Below are positions 54,100 to 62,024 of a stretch of DNA of 62,024 nt, piece by piece. The position numbers were made by a program, and so were the translations under genes. Position 1 is the first letter of the stretch. The number at the start of each line of letters is the position of its first letter. The notes beneath the pieces are model-generated. The model did no database searches. It worked only from the letters and a program-made list of their open reading frames with translations, and was not told the origin of the DNA. Where the stretch lies: the NCBI RefSeq assembly GCF_052119585.1, contig NZ_JBGQOJ010000020.1, positions 1 through 62,024 on the forward strand, given 5' to 3'. The DNA is from JBGQOJ01 sp052119585. GTDB lineage: Bacteria > Pseudomonadota > Alphaproteobacteria > Rhodobacterales > Rhodobacteraceae.

Positions 54100-55074
54100 A
54101 TGACGACCCGCCCCACCAACCGTCTGTCGCTTGTTGCCGATATCGGCGGCACAAATACCCGCGTCGCGCTGGCCGAGGGCGTGCGCCTGCTGCCCGACAG
54201 CATCCGCCGCTATTCCAACGCCAAATACCCCGGCCTTGAAACCGTCCTGCGCACCTATATCGCAGAGGAAGGCGGCGTCGATTGCGCCGGTGCCTGTGTC
54301 GCGGTCGCGGGCCCTGTGCGCGACGGCGTCGGCATCATGACCAATCTGGACTGGGCAATGGACAAGGCAACGCTGGCGCGCGCCACCGGCGCGGAAACCG
54401 TCGCAATCCTGAACGACCTTCAGGCGCAGGGCCATGCCCTTGGCCATCTGGACGACAGCGTCCTGCGCCCGATCGTGACCGGCCCCGATGCCGGACCATC
54501 GGCGGCGAAACTTGTGATCGGCGTCGGCACCGGATTCAACGCGGCACCCGTGTTCGAAACCGCCGCCGGCCGTCTTGTAACCCCCGCCGAATGCGGCCAC
54601 GCCAACCTGCCGATCCGCACCGAGGCGGAACTGCGCCTGTGCAAATTCGTCGAAACCGCCCATGGCTTCCCCGCCGTCGAGGATGTCCTGTCGGGCCGCG
54701 GTCTGGAACGCGTCTACGCCTTCCTTGGCGCCGAGGCGAACGACCCGACCGAAGTTGCCGCCGCCGACATCATGACCGCCCTGACCAACGGCACCGATCC
54801 ACGCGCAACGCAGGCCGCGCAATTGTTCGTGCGTATCCTTGGCACCGTCGCGGGCAACCTCTCGCTTAATTTCCTGCCCTTCGGCGGGGTGTTCCTTGTG
54901 GGCGGCGTGACCCGCGCCTTTGCGCCGCATCTGCAAACCTTCGGCTTTGCCGAGGCGTTCCGCGACAAGGGCCGGTTCGCGGGCTTCATGCAGAACTTTC
55001 CCGTCACCGTGATCGAGGACGACTATGCCGCGCTGACCGGCTGCGCTACGCATTTGGTGGCCCTGTCGGCCTAG
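54100..55074 (+). CDS. glk: glucokinase
   Basis: 324 aa, Glk (PF02685-type): ATP-binding ADIGGTNTRVAL, catalytic-region AILNDLQAQGHAL, and GVGTGFNAAPV. It phosphorylates glucose released by AglA and the GH1 enzyme. The gene starts 9 bp after the glucosidase, so catabolism is organised in one transcript. Confidence 0.92.
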   Translation: MTTRPTNRLSLVADIGGTNTRVALAEGVRLLPDSIRRYSNAKYPGLETVLRTYIAEEGGVDCAGACVAVAGPVRDGVGIMTNLDWAMDKATLARATGAETVAILNDLQAQGHALGHLDDSVLRPIVTGPDAGPSAAKLVIGVGTGFNAAPVFETAAGRLVTPAECGHANLPIRTEAELRLCKFVETAHGFPAVEDVLSGRGLERVYAFLGAEANDPTEVAAADIMTALTNGTDPRATQAAQLFVRILGTVAGNLSLNFLPFGGVFLVGGVTRAFAPHLQTFGFAEAFRDKGRFAGFMQNFPVTVIEDDYAALTGCATHLVALSA

Positions 55075-55078
55075 ACCC

Positions 55079-55102
55079 GCTACTTTGTTCCCGAAATACT
55101 CG
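55079..55102 (-). repeat. intergenic repeat, copy F (AT half)
   Basis: CTACTTTGTTCCCGAAATAC on the plus strand is the reverse of the AT half of the repeat (GTATTTCGGGAACAAAGTAG), as in copy D. It lies just after the glk stop. Confidence 0.5.
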
Positions 55103-55183
55103 ATCCAACGATTCCGTCCCGCACAATCCACTGGTCACCGGGCGCAACCGCGCTACAGTCCTCGCATCTTTGGGAGGACACCT

Positions 55184-56164
55184 ATGACAACCGCAAAAAC
55201 CGTGATCATCGAGGCCTTCGGCGGCCCTGAGGCCCTGAAACTCGTCGACCTGCCGCTGGGCGAACCGGGACCGGGCCAGATCCGCATCCGCCACCATGCC
55301 AGCGGGCTGAACTTCATCGACGTCTACCAACGCTCCGGCGTTTATGCGCTGCCCCTGCCCAGCCCCATGGGGATGGAGGCCGCAGGCGTGATCGAGGCGG
55401 TGGGCGACGGCGTCACGCATCTGAAGGTCGGCGACCGTGCCGCCTATGCCAGCCAGCCCCCCGGCTCCTATTCCGAGGCGCGCGTGATGCCCGCAGCTCA
55501 GGTCTGCCCCTTGCCCGACGCGATTTCCTTCGAGGACGGCGCCGCGATGATGCTGAAAGGCATGACCGTGCAGTATCTGTTCCGCCGGACGCTGCCGATC
55601 CCCAAAGGCTCTACCGTTCTGTTCCACGCCGCAGCCGGTGGCGTCGGCCTGATTGCCTGCCAATGGGCCCAGTCAGAGGGGATCACCCTGATCGGCACGG
55701 CGGGTTCTGACGAAAAATGCGCGCTGGCCAAGGCAAACGGCGCCGCCCATGTCATCAACTACCGCACCGAGGATTTCGCGTCCCGCGTCAAGGACATCAC
55801 CGGCGGCAAGGGTGTCGATGTGGTGATGGACGCGGTCGGCGCCGACACCTTCGAGGGGTCGATCAACGCGCTGCGCCCGCTTGGCATGTTCATCAGCTTC
55901 GGCGCCGCCTCTGGCAAGCCACCGCTGATCGATTTGAACATGCTGGCCGCCAAAGGCTCGCTTCAGGTCACGCGACCGACGATTTTCACCCATATCGGCA
56001 ACCACAAGACCTGCCAGCAGATGGCGAAAGAGCTGTTTGAAAAGGTTCTGTCCGGCGATGTGAAAATCCAGATCGACCAACGCTTTGCACTTGCGGATGT
56101 GGCCGAGGCGCACCGCGCACTCGAGGCGCGCAAGACCACCGGCGCCACGATCCTGACGATCTGA
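55184..56164 (+). CDS. qorA: quinone oxidoreductase (zeta-crystallin type)
   Basis: 326 aa, medium-chain dehydrogenase/reductase lacking zinc cysteines. NADPH site AAAGGVGLIACQWA, and GMEAAGVIEAVGDGV. It reduces quinones by one electron. The start at 55184 with GGGAGGA is chosen over 55085. It is likely separate from the glk operon. Confidence 0.9.
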   Translation: MTTAKTVIIEAFGGPEALKLVDLPLGEPGPGQIRIRHHASGLNFIDVYQRSGVYALPLPSPMGMEAAGVIEAVGDGVTHLKVGDRAAYASQPPGSYSEARVMPAAQVCPLPDAISFEDGAAMMLKGMTVQYLFRRTLPIPKGSTVLFHAAAGGVGLIACQWAQSEGITLIGTAGSDEKCALAKANGAAHVINYRTEDFASRVKDITGGKGVDVVMDAVGADTFEGSINALRPLGMFISFGAASGKPPLIDLNMLAAKGSLQVTRPTIFTHIGNHKTCQQMAKELFEKVLSGDVKIQIDQRFALADVAEAHRALEARKTTGATILTI

Positions 56165-56167
56165 ACC

Positions 56168-56202
56168 AAAACGGGCGCCAGATGACCTCTGGCGCCCGTT
56201 TT
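56168..56202. terminator. bidirectional terminator between qorA and gabT
   Basis: The stem AAAACGGGCGCCAGA / TCTGGCGCCCGTTTT has a small loop and T-runs on both strands. Confidence 0.88.
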
Positions 56203-56221
56203 CGTCTGCCATCACAAAGGT

Positions 56222-57496
56222 TTAGACCTTCAACGCCACTTCCAACATATCTAGACCCTCGTCCAGATGGGCCATATCGATGGTCAGCGGCGCCAGCAAG
56301 CGGATCGTATTGGCATAATATCCGCAGGACAGCAGGATCAGACCGGCCTTCAGCGCTGCGGCTGTCACTGCCTTGGTCGCATCGGGGTCCGGCTCGTTTC
56401 CACCGCGCTCCTTCACCATCTCGAAGGCCACCATGGCACCCAGGCCGCGCACATCACCGATGGGTCGCAAGCTGTTGGATTGCTTGAACTTCTCGATCCG
56501 CGCCAACATTATCCCGCCAATCGTATCGGCCCGTTCGCACAGCTTTTCCTCGTCGATCACATCCAGCACCGCCAGCGCCGCCGCACAGGCGATCGGATTG
56601 CCGGCATAGGTGCCACCCAACCCGCCCGGCTCTGCCGCATCCATGATATGCGCCTTGCCGATCACGCCGGAAATCGGAAAACCGCCGCCAAGCGCCTTGG
56701 CAACGGGGATCAGGTCAGGCTCGATGTCGTAGTGCTCGATCGCAAAGATCTTGCCGGTGCGGGCAAAACCGGTTTGCACCTCGTCGGCGACCAGACAAAT
56801 TCCGTGTTCATCGCAGATCCGGCGCAGCTCCGTCATGAACGCCTTGGGGGTCTGATAAAACCCGCCCTCACCCTGCACAGGCTCGATCACAATCGCCGCC
56901 ACGTCCTGCGGGCCGACATCGGCCTTGAACACGTTGTGCAACGCATGCAGCGCATCCTCTTCGGTGACGCCGTGATGCGCAATCGGGAACGGGACGTGAA
57001 AAATACCAGCCGCCAGCGGCGTGCCGCGTGTGCGGTAGGGCACCGCCTTGCCGGTCATCGCCATGGTCAGCTGGGTGCGGCCATGAAACGCACCGGTAAA
57101 GGTGATAACGGCCTGTCGCCCCGTATAGGCACGCGCAATTTTCACTGCGTTTTCCGTGGCTTCCGCGCCGGTCGTAAAGAAAATCGACTTCGCGTCATTG
57201 ATCGGCGCAAGATCGTTCAGGCGCTCGGCCAGTTCAACATAGCCCTCATATCCGGTAACCTGAAACGCGACATGGGCAAACTTTTCGGACTGCGCGGCGG
57301 CGGCGGCCATGATTTTGGGATGACGGTGGCCGGTGTTCGTCACTGCGATGCCGGACCCAAAATCGACATAGCGGTTGCCTTCCACATCCCACATCTCGCC
57401 GTTCAAGGCGCGATCCAGAAAGATCGGCGCCCCCGTCACAACACCACGGGGAACGGCCTTTTGGCGGCGGGCAAGCAGGGATGCATTCGTTGTCAT
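56222..57496 (-). CDS. gabT: 4-aminobutyrate aminotransferase-like enzyme
   Basis: 424 aa, class III PLP aminotransferase. The PLP-binding Asp region is IVADEVQTGFARTGK and the lysine is in VAKALGGGFPISG. It transfers the amino group of GABA (or 5-aminovalerate) to 2-oxoglutarate. No gabD neighbour is present. Long (315 bp) leader follows; see repeat copy E. Confidence 0.88.
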   Translation of the reverse strand: MTTNASLLARRQKAVPRGVVTGAPIFLDRALNGEMWDVEGNRYVDFGSGIAVTNTGHRHPKIMAAAAAQSEKFAHVAFQVTGYEGYVELAERLNDLAPINDAKSIFFTTGAEATENAVKIARAYTGRQAVITFTGAFHGRTQLTMAMTGKAVPYRTRGTPLAAGIFHVPFPIAHHGVTEEDALHALHNVFKADVGPQDVAAIVIEPVQGEGGFYQTPKAFMTELRRICDEHGICLVADEVQTGFARTGKIFAIEHYDIEPDLIPVAKALGGGFPISGVIGKAHIMDAAEPGGLGGTYAGNPIACAAALAVLDVIDEEKLCERADTIGGIMLARIEKFKQSNSLRPIGDVRGLGAMVAFEMVKERGGNEPDPDATKAVTAAALKAGLILLSCGYYANTIRLLAPLTIDMAHLDEGLDMLEVALKV

Positions 57497-57759
57497 TTCA
57501 AGGACCTCGGCAAGACAGAGAAAGGAAATTATGACGCCACGGATCCGCCGGACGGCGGGTATCTCGGGTCAGAACACCGTGACCATAGGCGGCTTCATTC
57601 CACGGAACAAGGGGGGCATTTTCGCGCCTGCTCCTTGCGCCCGGACGTTTCAAACCCCTGTCGGTTCTTCTCGGAAAAAATACTCCCGCCGGAGGCGTCC
57701 GCGCGCAAAGCCGCCGCCGCCCTGCCCGATCCGCGGTTCACCTTGCCCGCCACCCGAAC
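57497..57759 (-). other. intergenic region upstream of gabT
   Basis: About 260 bp without a gene. It holds repeat copy E at 57664-57700 and the terminator of rpsI at its right end. The small open frames here do not show coding character. The gabT promoter must lie in this stretch but I see no clear boxes. Confidence 0.5.
57664..57700 (-). repeat. intergenic repeat, copy E
   Basis: On the minus strand GGACGCCTCCGGCGGGAGTA precedes TTTTTTCCGAGAAGAAC. The GC half is a variant of the family (CCTCCGGCGGG instead of CCTGCGGCGCG), and the AT half is conserved. Confidence 0.55.
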
Positions 57760-57792
57760 AAAAAAAGGGCCCGCACAATGGCAGGCCCTTTT
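57760..57792 (-). terminator. rho-independent terminator after rpsI
   Basis: The stem AAAGGGCC / GGCCCTTT on the minus strand is followed by a run of seven T. Confidence 0.85.
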
Positions 57793-57810
57793 CCAAAATT
57801 GCAAATCGAC

Positions 57811-58302
57811 TTAGCGCTTGGAGAACTGGAAGCTCTTACGCGCTTTTGCCTTACCGTACTTCTTACGCTCTACAACGCGGCTGTCGCGTGTGAGGAAGCC
57901 TGCTGCCTTGAGGGCGGCGCGCAGAGTGGGATCATACAGCTGCAATGCCTTGGACACACCGTGCTTCACTGCACCGGCCTGACCGGACAGACCGCCACCT
58001 TTGACCGTCGCGAAGACGTCGAACTGGCCTTCGACGCCAGCAACGGTGAAGGGCTGACGCAGGATCATCTGCAGAACGGGACGGGCAAAGTAGTCTGCCA
58101 TCGTCTTGCCGTTCACAACAACCTTGCCGGAGCCTGGCTTGATCCAGACGCGGGCGACCGCGTCCTTCCGCTTGCCGGTCGCATAAGAGCGGCCCAAAGC
58201 GTCGCGGACCTGCTCGTGCACGGGGGCAGAGATGGTCGTGATTGCAGGTGTGCCGGAAACGACAGACTGCAGATCGTCGAGAGATTTGATTTCTTCGGCC
58301 AT
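57811..58302 (-). CDS. rpsI: 30S ribosomal protein S9
   Basis: 163 aa, with the S9 C-terminal end KKYGKAKARKSFQFSKR, which reaches the decoding centre. The N-terminal extension is usual in alphaproteobacteria. It follows rplM by 2 bp. Confidence 0.97.
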   Translation of the reverse strand: MAEEIKSLDDLQSVVSGTPAITTISAPVHEQVRDALGRSYATGKRKDAVARVWIKPGSGKVVVNGKTMADYFARPVLQMILRQPFTVAGVEGQFDVFATVKGGGLSGQAGAVKHGVSKALQLYDPTLRAALKAAGFLTRDSRVVERKKYGKAKARKSFQFSKR

Positions 58303-58304
58303 GA

Positions 58305-58766
58305 TCAGCTCCGCGTGTTCTTGGGATTCATGGATTTGACGTCCAGCACAACAGGCGCTTGCGCCTCATGCGGATGCTCGGCCCCTGCGTAGATGCGCAG
58401 GTTGGTCATCACGCCGCGGCTCAGCTTGTTGCCGGGCAGCATACGCTGGATCGCTTTTTCCAGCACGCGCTCGGGGAACTTGCCCTCGAGAATTTCACGT
58501 GCAGTCTTTTGCTTGATGCCGCCGGGGTGGCCGGTGTGACGGTAGTAGATCTTGTCGTCACGCTTTTTGCCGGTCATCTGGACTTTGTCAGCGTTGATCA
58601 CGATGACGTTGTCGCCCATGTCCATGTGCGGTGTGAAGGTCGGCTTGTGCTTGCCGCGCAAGCGCATGGCGATGATCGAAGCAAGACGGCCCAGAACAAC
58701 GCCTTCAGCGTCGATCAGGATCCATGTCTTGTCGATATCTGCCGGAGTCGCAGAAAAGGTTTTCAT
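58305..58766 (-). CDS. rplM: 50S ribosomal protein L13
   Basis: 153 aa. It contains the L13 motifs WILIDAEGVVLGRLAS, HMDMGDNVIVINADKV and RMLPGNKLSR. ATG at 58766 is chosen; the frame is open to 58853. Confidence 0.97.
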   Translation of the reverse strand: MKTFSATPADIDKTWILIDAEGVVLGRLASIIAMRLRGKHKPTFTPHMDMGDNVIVINADKVQMTGKKRDDKIYYRHTGHPGGIKQKTAREILEGKFPERVLEKAIQRMLPGNKLSRGVMTNLRIYAGAEHPHEAQAPVVLDVKSMNPKNTRS

Positions 58767-58925
58767 GTTTAGTACCCTATTTGGTGGGTTTGACGTCCAC
58801 ACAGTGCGGACGTGCAATCTGATTGCCGGGTTATACTTGGTAAAACGGCGCAAACAAGTGCAGTGTATCGAATTAAATCACGCGTTTTCAGTGACTTGTA
58901 AAATAGGTATTATAATACCCCATAT

Positions 58926-60332
58926 TTACCCTGTAATTTTATCGGGCGGGTTATCCAAAAGCACCCGAACCGTGGCCATCGCCTGTTCGAACTGCGCCTG
59001 TGGAATCAGCCCGTTCACCGCAATCCGCACGGCATGGGTGATGCGCCCGTCGCGCAGGGAAAACTCGTCGGCGGCCTTCAGGATCACCCCTGCCGTTTCT
59101 GCCGCCTGACAGAACTCGCCGGCACGCCAGCCGCGCGGCAGGGTCACCCAAAGGAACGACACATCTTCGCGCCACGCCACCTCGTAGCCACCCAGATGGT
59201 TTACGGCAATGCGGATATCCTCGTTGATCCGCGCGCGGATTCTGGCCGCGACCTGCGGCATCCTTGGATCGTTGACCAGATCCGCGAACAGATCTGTGGT
59301 GCCGCGCGACACCCCGAAAGAGTTCGACACCGCCGTGCGCACCAGCGCATTGCCCCAGCCATTCGGCGGCAGGGCAAAGCCGATGCGGAACGCCGCCGTC
59401 AGGGATTTCGACAAGGACGTGACATACCAGCCCAGATCGGGCAGCAAAGCACGGTAGCTTTCGCCGATATGCGGCCCGTTGCGATAGCAGTCGTCGTCCA
59501 GAATATGCACCCCCGCCTGGCGGGCGATCCGCGCCAGTTTGCGCCGCCGAGCGGCAGAGGTGGTCAGGGTGGTCGGGTTGCAGACCTCTGCCGAAGTGCA
59601 GAAGACCTGCGCCTGATGCTCGCGGATCAGCGCCTCGAAGGCCTCTGGCTCGGGCCCCTCGTCATCCCAAGGCACCCCGACGGTCCGGGCACGGCACAGG
59701 TCCGCCGCGCGGCGAAATCCCGAATAGGACAGCGCGTCGACCAGAACCACAGGATCGGCCCCGCGCAGGATGGTTTGCAAGATCATCACGATCGCGCTTT
59801 GCCCGCCATGGGCCAGCACGACGTCCTCTTCGGTAAACCGCCCAACAGGGGCCTTGTCCATCCATGTGCGGAACGCGATCCGCGCGGCAAGATCGGTGTC
59901 CCGGCTTGGATACCGCAGCAATTGCTCGGTCGTCGCCGTGCGGGCGATGCGCTCCATTCCCTCGCGGATCATCGCGCCCTGCCCCATGTCGGGCATCTTC
60001 GGGCTCAGCAAATTCGCGACATCTGACCACTCGGGCGACCACTCGGGCAGCAGATCAGGTCGCGGATCGGTCTGCGGGTGGCCCGCAACATAGGTGCCGC
60101 GCCCGACCTCGGCCTGCAACAGCTGCTCGTCGACCAGCACGCTATAGGCCCGTGCGACCGTGCCCGGCGTGACACCGACGCGGTACGCCAGTTCCCGCAC
60201 CGGGGGCAGCCTTTGCCCGACCGGCAGGCTGCCATCGGCGATACCGTCACGAATACTTTGCGCAAGGGCGCCATATTTGGACCGTCCGGCACCCGACAAG
60301 TCCGGTTGCCAAATTGTATCTGATACAATCAT
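58926..60332 (-). CDS. MocR-type GntR/aminotransferase regulator
   Basis: 468 aa. An N-terminal winged helix (about 15-85, LPPVRELAYRVGVTPGTVAR) is fused to a class I aminotransferase-like domain with the PLP lysine region TSLSKSLTAAF. MocR proteins bind PLP and regulate B6 or amino-acid genes. Start MIVSDTIWQ at 60332 is chosen over 60659, which reads through the divergent promoter. The start overlaps the right arm of the operator palindrome. Confidence 0.9.
   Translation of the reverse strand: MIVSDTIWQPDLSGAGRSKYGALAQSIRDGIADGSLPVGQRLPPVRELAYRVGVTPGTVARAYSVLVDEQLLQAEVGRGTYVAGHPQTDPRPDLLPEWSPEWSDVANLLSPKMPDMGQGAMIREGMERIARTATTEQLLRYPSRDTDLAARIAFRTWMDKAPVGRFTEEDVVLAHGGQSAIVMILQTILRGADPVVLVDALSYSGFRRAADLCRARTVGVPWDDEGPEPEAFEALIREHQAQVFCTSAEVCNPTTLTTSAARRRKLARIARQAGVHILDDDCYRNGPHIGESYRALLPDLGWYVTSLSKSLTAAFRIGFALPPNGWGNALVRTAVSNSFGVSRGTTDLFADLVNDPRMPQVAARIRARINEDIRIAVNHLGGYEVAWREDVSFLWVTLPRGWRAGEFCQAAETAGVILKAADEFSLRDGRITHAVRIAVNGLIPQAQFEQAMATVRVLLDNPPDKITG
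60313..60329. promoter_or_regulatory. operator palindrome of the MocR regulator
   Basis: ATTGTATC-T-GATACAAT is a perfect palindrome right before the regulator's start. A related half (ATTGTATCAAT) is at 60357-60367 and an imperfect copy (ATTGTGTCAATACAAT) at 60388-60403. ATACAA-like elements are typical MocR sites. Confidence 0.68.
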
Positions 60333-60418
60333 TTTATAGACGCCCGTTGTTGGAAATTGTATCAATATTATTGTACTCACTTGGCTAATTGTGTCAATAC
60401 AATATAAGGATAAAGCCG

Positions 60419-60646
60419 ATGTCACATGCCCTGCACGCCTCGCAGATCGCCATTCTGAACCGCAGCCACCCGCTGCCCGTTCTGGCCCGCGCAGCCATGG
60501 TGTTTGCTGTGACCGTGACCAAATGGGACATGAACCGACGTACCCGGCGGGCGCTGGCACGGCTGGACGATCATATGCTGGACGACATCGGCATCGGACG
60601 CGGGGCGGCTTTAGCAGAGGTCTCCCGCCCGTTCTGGCGCGACTGA
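60419..60646 (+). CDS. DUF1127-domain small protein
   Basis: 75 aa. The C-terminal part (RRALARLDDHMLDDIGIGRG) is a DUF1127 (YjiS-like) Arg-rich helix pair; the N-terminal half is amphipathic. DUF1127 proteins affect RNA turnover and phosphate or stress responses in some alphaproteobacteria. It is divergent from the MocR gene, sharing the operators, and has an AAGGA ribosome site. Confidence 0.85.
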   Translation: MSHALHASQIAILNRSHPLPVLARAAMVFAVTVTKWDMNRRTRRALARLDDHMLDDIGIGRGAALAEVSRPFWRD

Positions 60647-60702
60647 TCCCCGTCCGCACCGGAACGCACTTGGCCGGGGTCCATCCCCCGGCCCTTTTCG
60701 AT

Positions 60703-61125
60703 CTACCCCCGCGACGGGGGAATCGAATAGGTCAGGCTTGCTCGCGCTACCGGGGCCACCTGACCCTCGGAATAGAGCATCACATCGCCCACGGCCAGAA
60801 CGCGCCCCAGCTTGTGCAGACGTGCGCGGGCGATCACATCCTGCCCCGCCACCGGCTTGCGCATGAAATCAATGCTGCAATTGGTGGTCACGGCCAAGGC
60901 CTGTGGCCCGATCATCGCCAAAATCGCCAGATACATTGCCACATCCGCCAGCGAAAACATCGCAGGCCCTGAAACCGTGCCGCCCGGGCGCAAGTGCCGA
61001 TCACCCGTGCGCAGACATAGGATCAGTTCCATGGGGGCGACATCGACAATCTCGAACTCATCAGAAACCTGCGGAAATTCGCAGACCAGAAAGGCCCGCA
61101 ATTCTGCCAGTGACATTTTCAACAT
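60703..61125 (-). CDS. PaaI-like hotdog thioesterase
   Basis: 140 aa. The hotdog motif RPGGTVSGPAMFSLADVAMY contains a variant of the HGG catalytic segment (normally HGG-x-SGP). It hydrolyses acyl-CoA thioesters. A TTG one codon upstream is possible; ATG 61125 has a GGGGGGA site. It is divergent from the crotonase gene and may share fatty- or aromatic-acid metabolism. Confidence 0.83.
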   Translation of the reverse strand: MLKMSLAELRAFLVCEFPQVSDEFEIVDVAPMELILCLRTGDRHLRPGGTVSGPAMFSLADVAMYLAILAMIGPQALAVTTNCSIDFMRKPVAGQDVIARARLHKLGRVLAVGDVMLYSEGQVAPVARASLTYSIPPSRG

Positions 61126-61185
61126 CAAGCTTCCCCCCGCGTTTTCAGAAGACTACTGTTCGCGTGAAACAAGAAGGAAGGCAAG

Positions 61186-61893
61186 ATGACCGATCGCATC
61201 CTGATCCGCGAAGACCACAAAGGCGTGGCACGGCTGACATTGAATTCCCCCGCCAATCTGAACGCCCTTTCGGATGCAATGCTGGCCGCGCTTCAGTCAC
61301 AACTGGATGCGCTGGCCGCCGACGACAGCATCCGCGTCGTTGTGATCAATGGTGCGGGCAAGGCGTTTTGCGCGGGTCACGACCTGAAGGAAATGACCCG
61401 CTGGCGGGCACAGGATGATGGTGGCACCGCCAGTTTCGCCGACCTGTTCAACCGCTGCGCCCGCGTGATGACGGGGATCACCCGCCTGCCTCAGCCGGTC
61501 ATCGCCCAGGTTCACGGCATCGCCACCGCCGCCGGATGCCAGCTGGTCGCCTCCTGTGATCTTGCCATAGCGGCGGACGACACCCGGTTCGGCGTGAACG
61601 GCGTGAACATCGGATTGTTCTGCTCGACCCCCATGGTCGCGCTGACGCGCAATATCCCGCGCAAGCAGGCCTTCGAGATGCTGACGACGGGCCAGTTCAT
61701 CACCGCCCCCCGCGCGGCAGAGCTGGGCCTGATCAACCGCGCTGTGCCCTTGGCCGGACTGGAGGCGGAAACCGACGCGCTGGCGCGCACCGTGGCTGGC
61801 AAGCAGGGAGCTGTGGTACGGATCGGCAAAGCCGCATTCTATGCCCAGGTCGAGATGCCGCTGGATGCCGCTTATGGGCACCTCGATTTTTGA
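61186..61893 (+). CDS. enoyl-CoA hydratase/isomerase family protein, shortened C-terminus
   Basis: 235 aa. The crotonase fold has the CoA-binding NGAGKAFCAGHDLKEM oxyanion segment and HGIATAAGCQLVASCDLA. Family members run to about 260 residues, but this one ends at AAYGHLDF, where relatives continue for a C-terminal helix of about 25 residues. The cut occurs just before the right edge of the window. It may be a frameshift, a sequencing error or a recombination breakpoint. Confidence 0.78.
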   Translation: MTDRILIREDHKGVARLTLNSPANLNALSDAMLAALQSQLDALAADDSIRVVVINGAGKAFCAGHDLKEMTRWRAQDDGGTASFADLFNRCARVMTGITRLPQPVIAQVHGIATAAGCQLVASCDLAIAADDTRFGVNGVNIGLFCSTPMVALTRNIPRKQAFEMLTTGQFITAPRAAELGLINRAVPLAGLEAETDALARTVAGKQGAVVRIGKAAFYAQVEMPLDAAYGHLDF

Positions 61894-62024
61894 CTTATTT
61901 CGCGATTATGAAGTAAGTGCGTCAGCCTGTGGTGGGTATCGGAATGGGTTAGCTGCCGGTTTTTTGTGTCAGGTCTGATAAAGCACGGACCGTTTCGCTT
62001 CGCAGACATTGGTTCAGGGCGGTT
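61894..62024. other. right-end sequence without a clear gene
   Basis: 131 bp after the shortened crotonase. I see no coding frame, terminator or terminal inverted repeat that I can support. Confidence 0.4.

Overview
The window is a 62 kb piece of an ordinary chromosome from an alphaproteobacterium, most likely a marine Rhodobacteraceae (Roseobacter-group) member. The evidence is high G+C coding sequence, an alphaproteobacterial iscR-nifS-sufBCD-sufS operon, a CckA cell-cycle kinase with a CtrA-type site, a GTTC-N7-GTTC SOS box before recA, an aglEFGAK sugar operon, and TRAP and polyamine-type ABC transporters. The genus cannot be fixed from sequence alone. I saw no rRNA, tRNA, CRISPR array, IS element, prophage or plasmid functions.

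Layout. 1-10.4 kb: a DMT exporter, a FadL-like outer membrane protein, a P-loop protein, metA, a lipoprotein hydrolase, PPK2 and a TetR regulator on +; then on - a polyamine-type ABC system (potB-potC-potA) and a glycan-processing type gene. 10.4-18.1 kb: one leftward Fe-S assembly operon (iscR, nifS, sufB, sufC, sufD, two Yip1-like membrane proteins, sufS) with an Irr-type palindrome upstream. 18.2-29.4 kb: housekeeping genes (hydrolase, icd, amidotransferase, Lrp, YitT-like, SMR, typA, alaS, recA). 29.5-34 kb: a sulfotransferase-like gene, cckA and an RsmB-type rRNA methyltransferase. 34-39 kb: a universal stress protein, an extra FtsH and a beta-CASP metallo-hydrolase, with three FNR/CRP-type boxes, each placed at about the right distance from one of these three genes; this looks like a low-oxygen or nitrosative-stress module. 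39-45 kb: guaB, an HpcH aldolase divergent from a TRAP transporter, and an unlisted 41-codon basic protein. 45-57.5 kb: alpha-glucoside utilisation (aglK-aglA-aglG-aglF-aglE divergent from a LacI regulator, GH1 glucosidase and glucokinase, with two operators), then a quinone oxidoreductase and gabT. 57.8-62 kb: rpsI-rplM, a MocR regulator divergent from a DUF1127 gene, a thioesterase and a crotonase that appears shortened at its C terminus.

The most interesting signals are the FNR-box/USP/FtsH/beta-CASP cluster, the CtrA box before cckA, a family of at least six intergenic repeats built on GCGGCGCGGATATTTTT-type sequence, the Irr-type palindrome before the suf operon, and a nested inverted repeat upstream of the 41-aa basic protein. 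Each is visible directly in the sequence; the regulatory roles are inferred.
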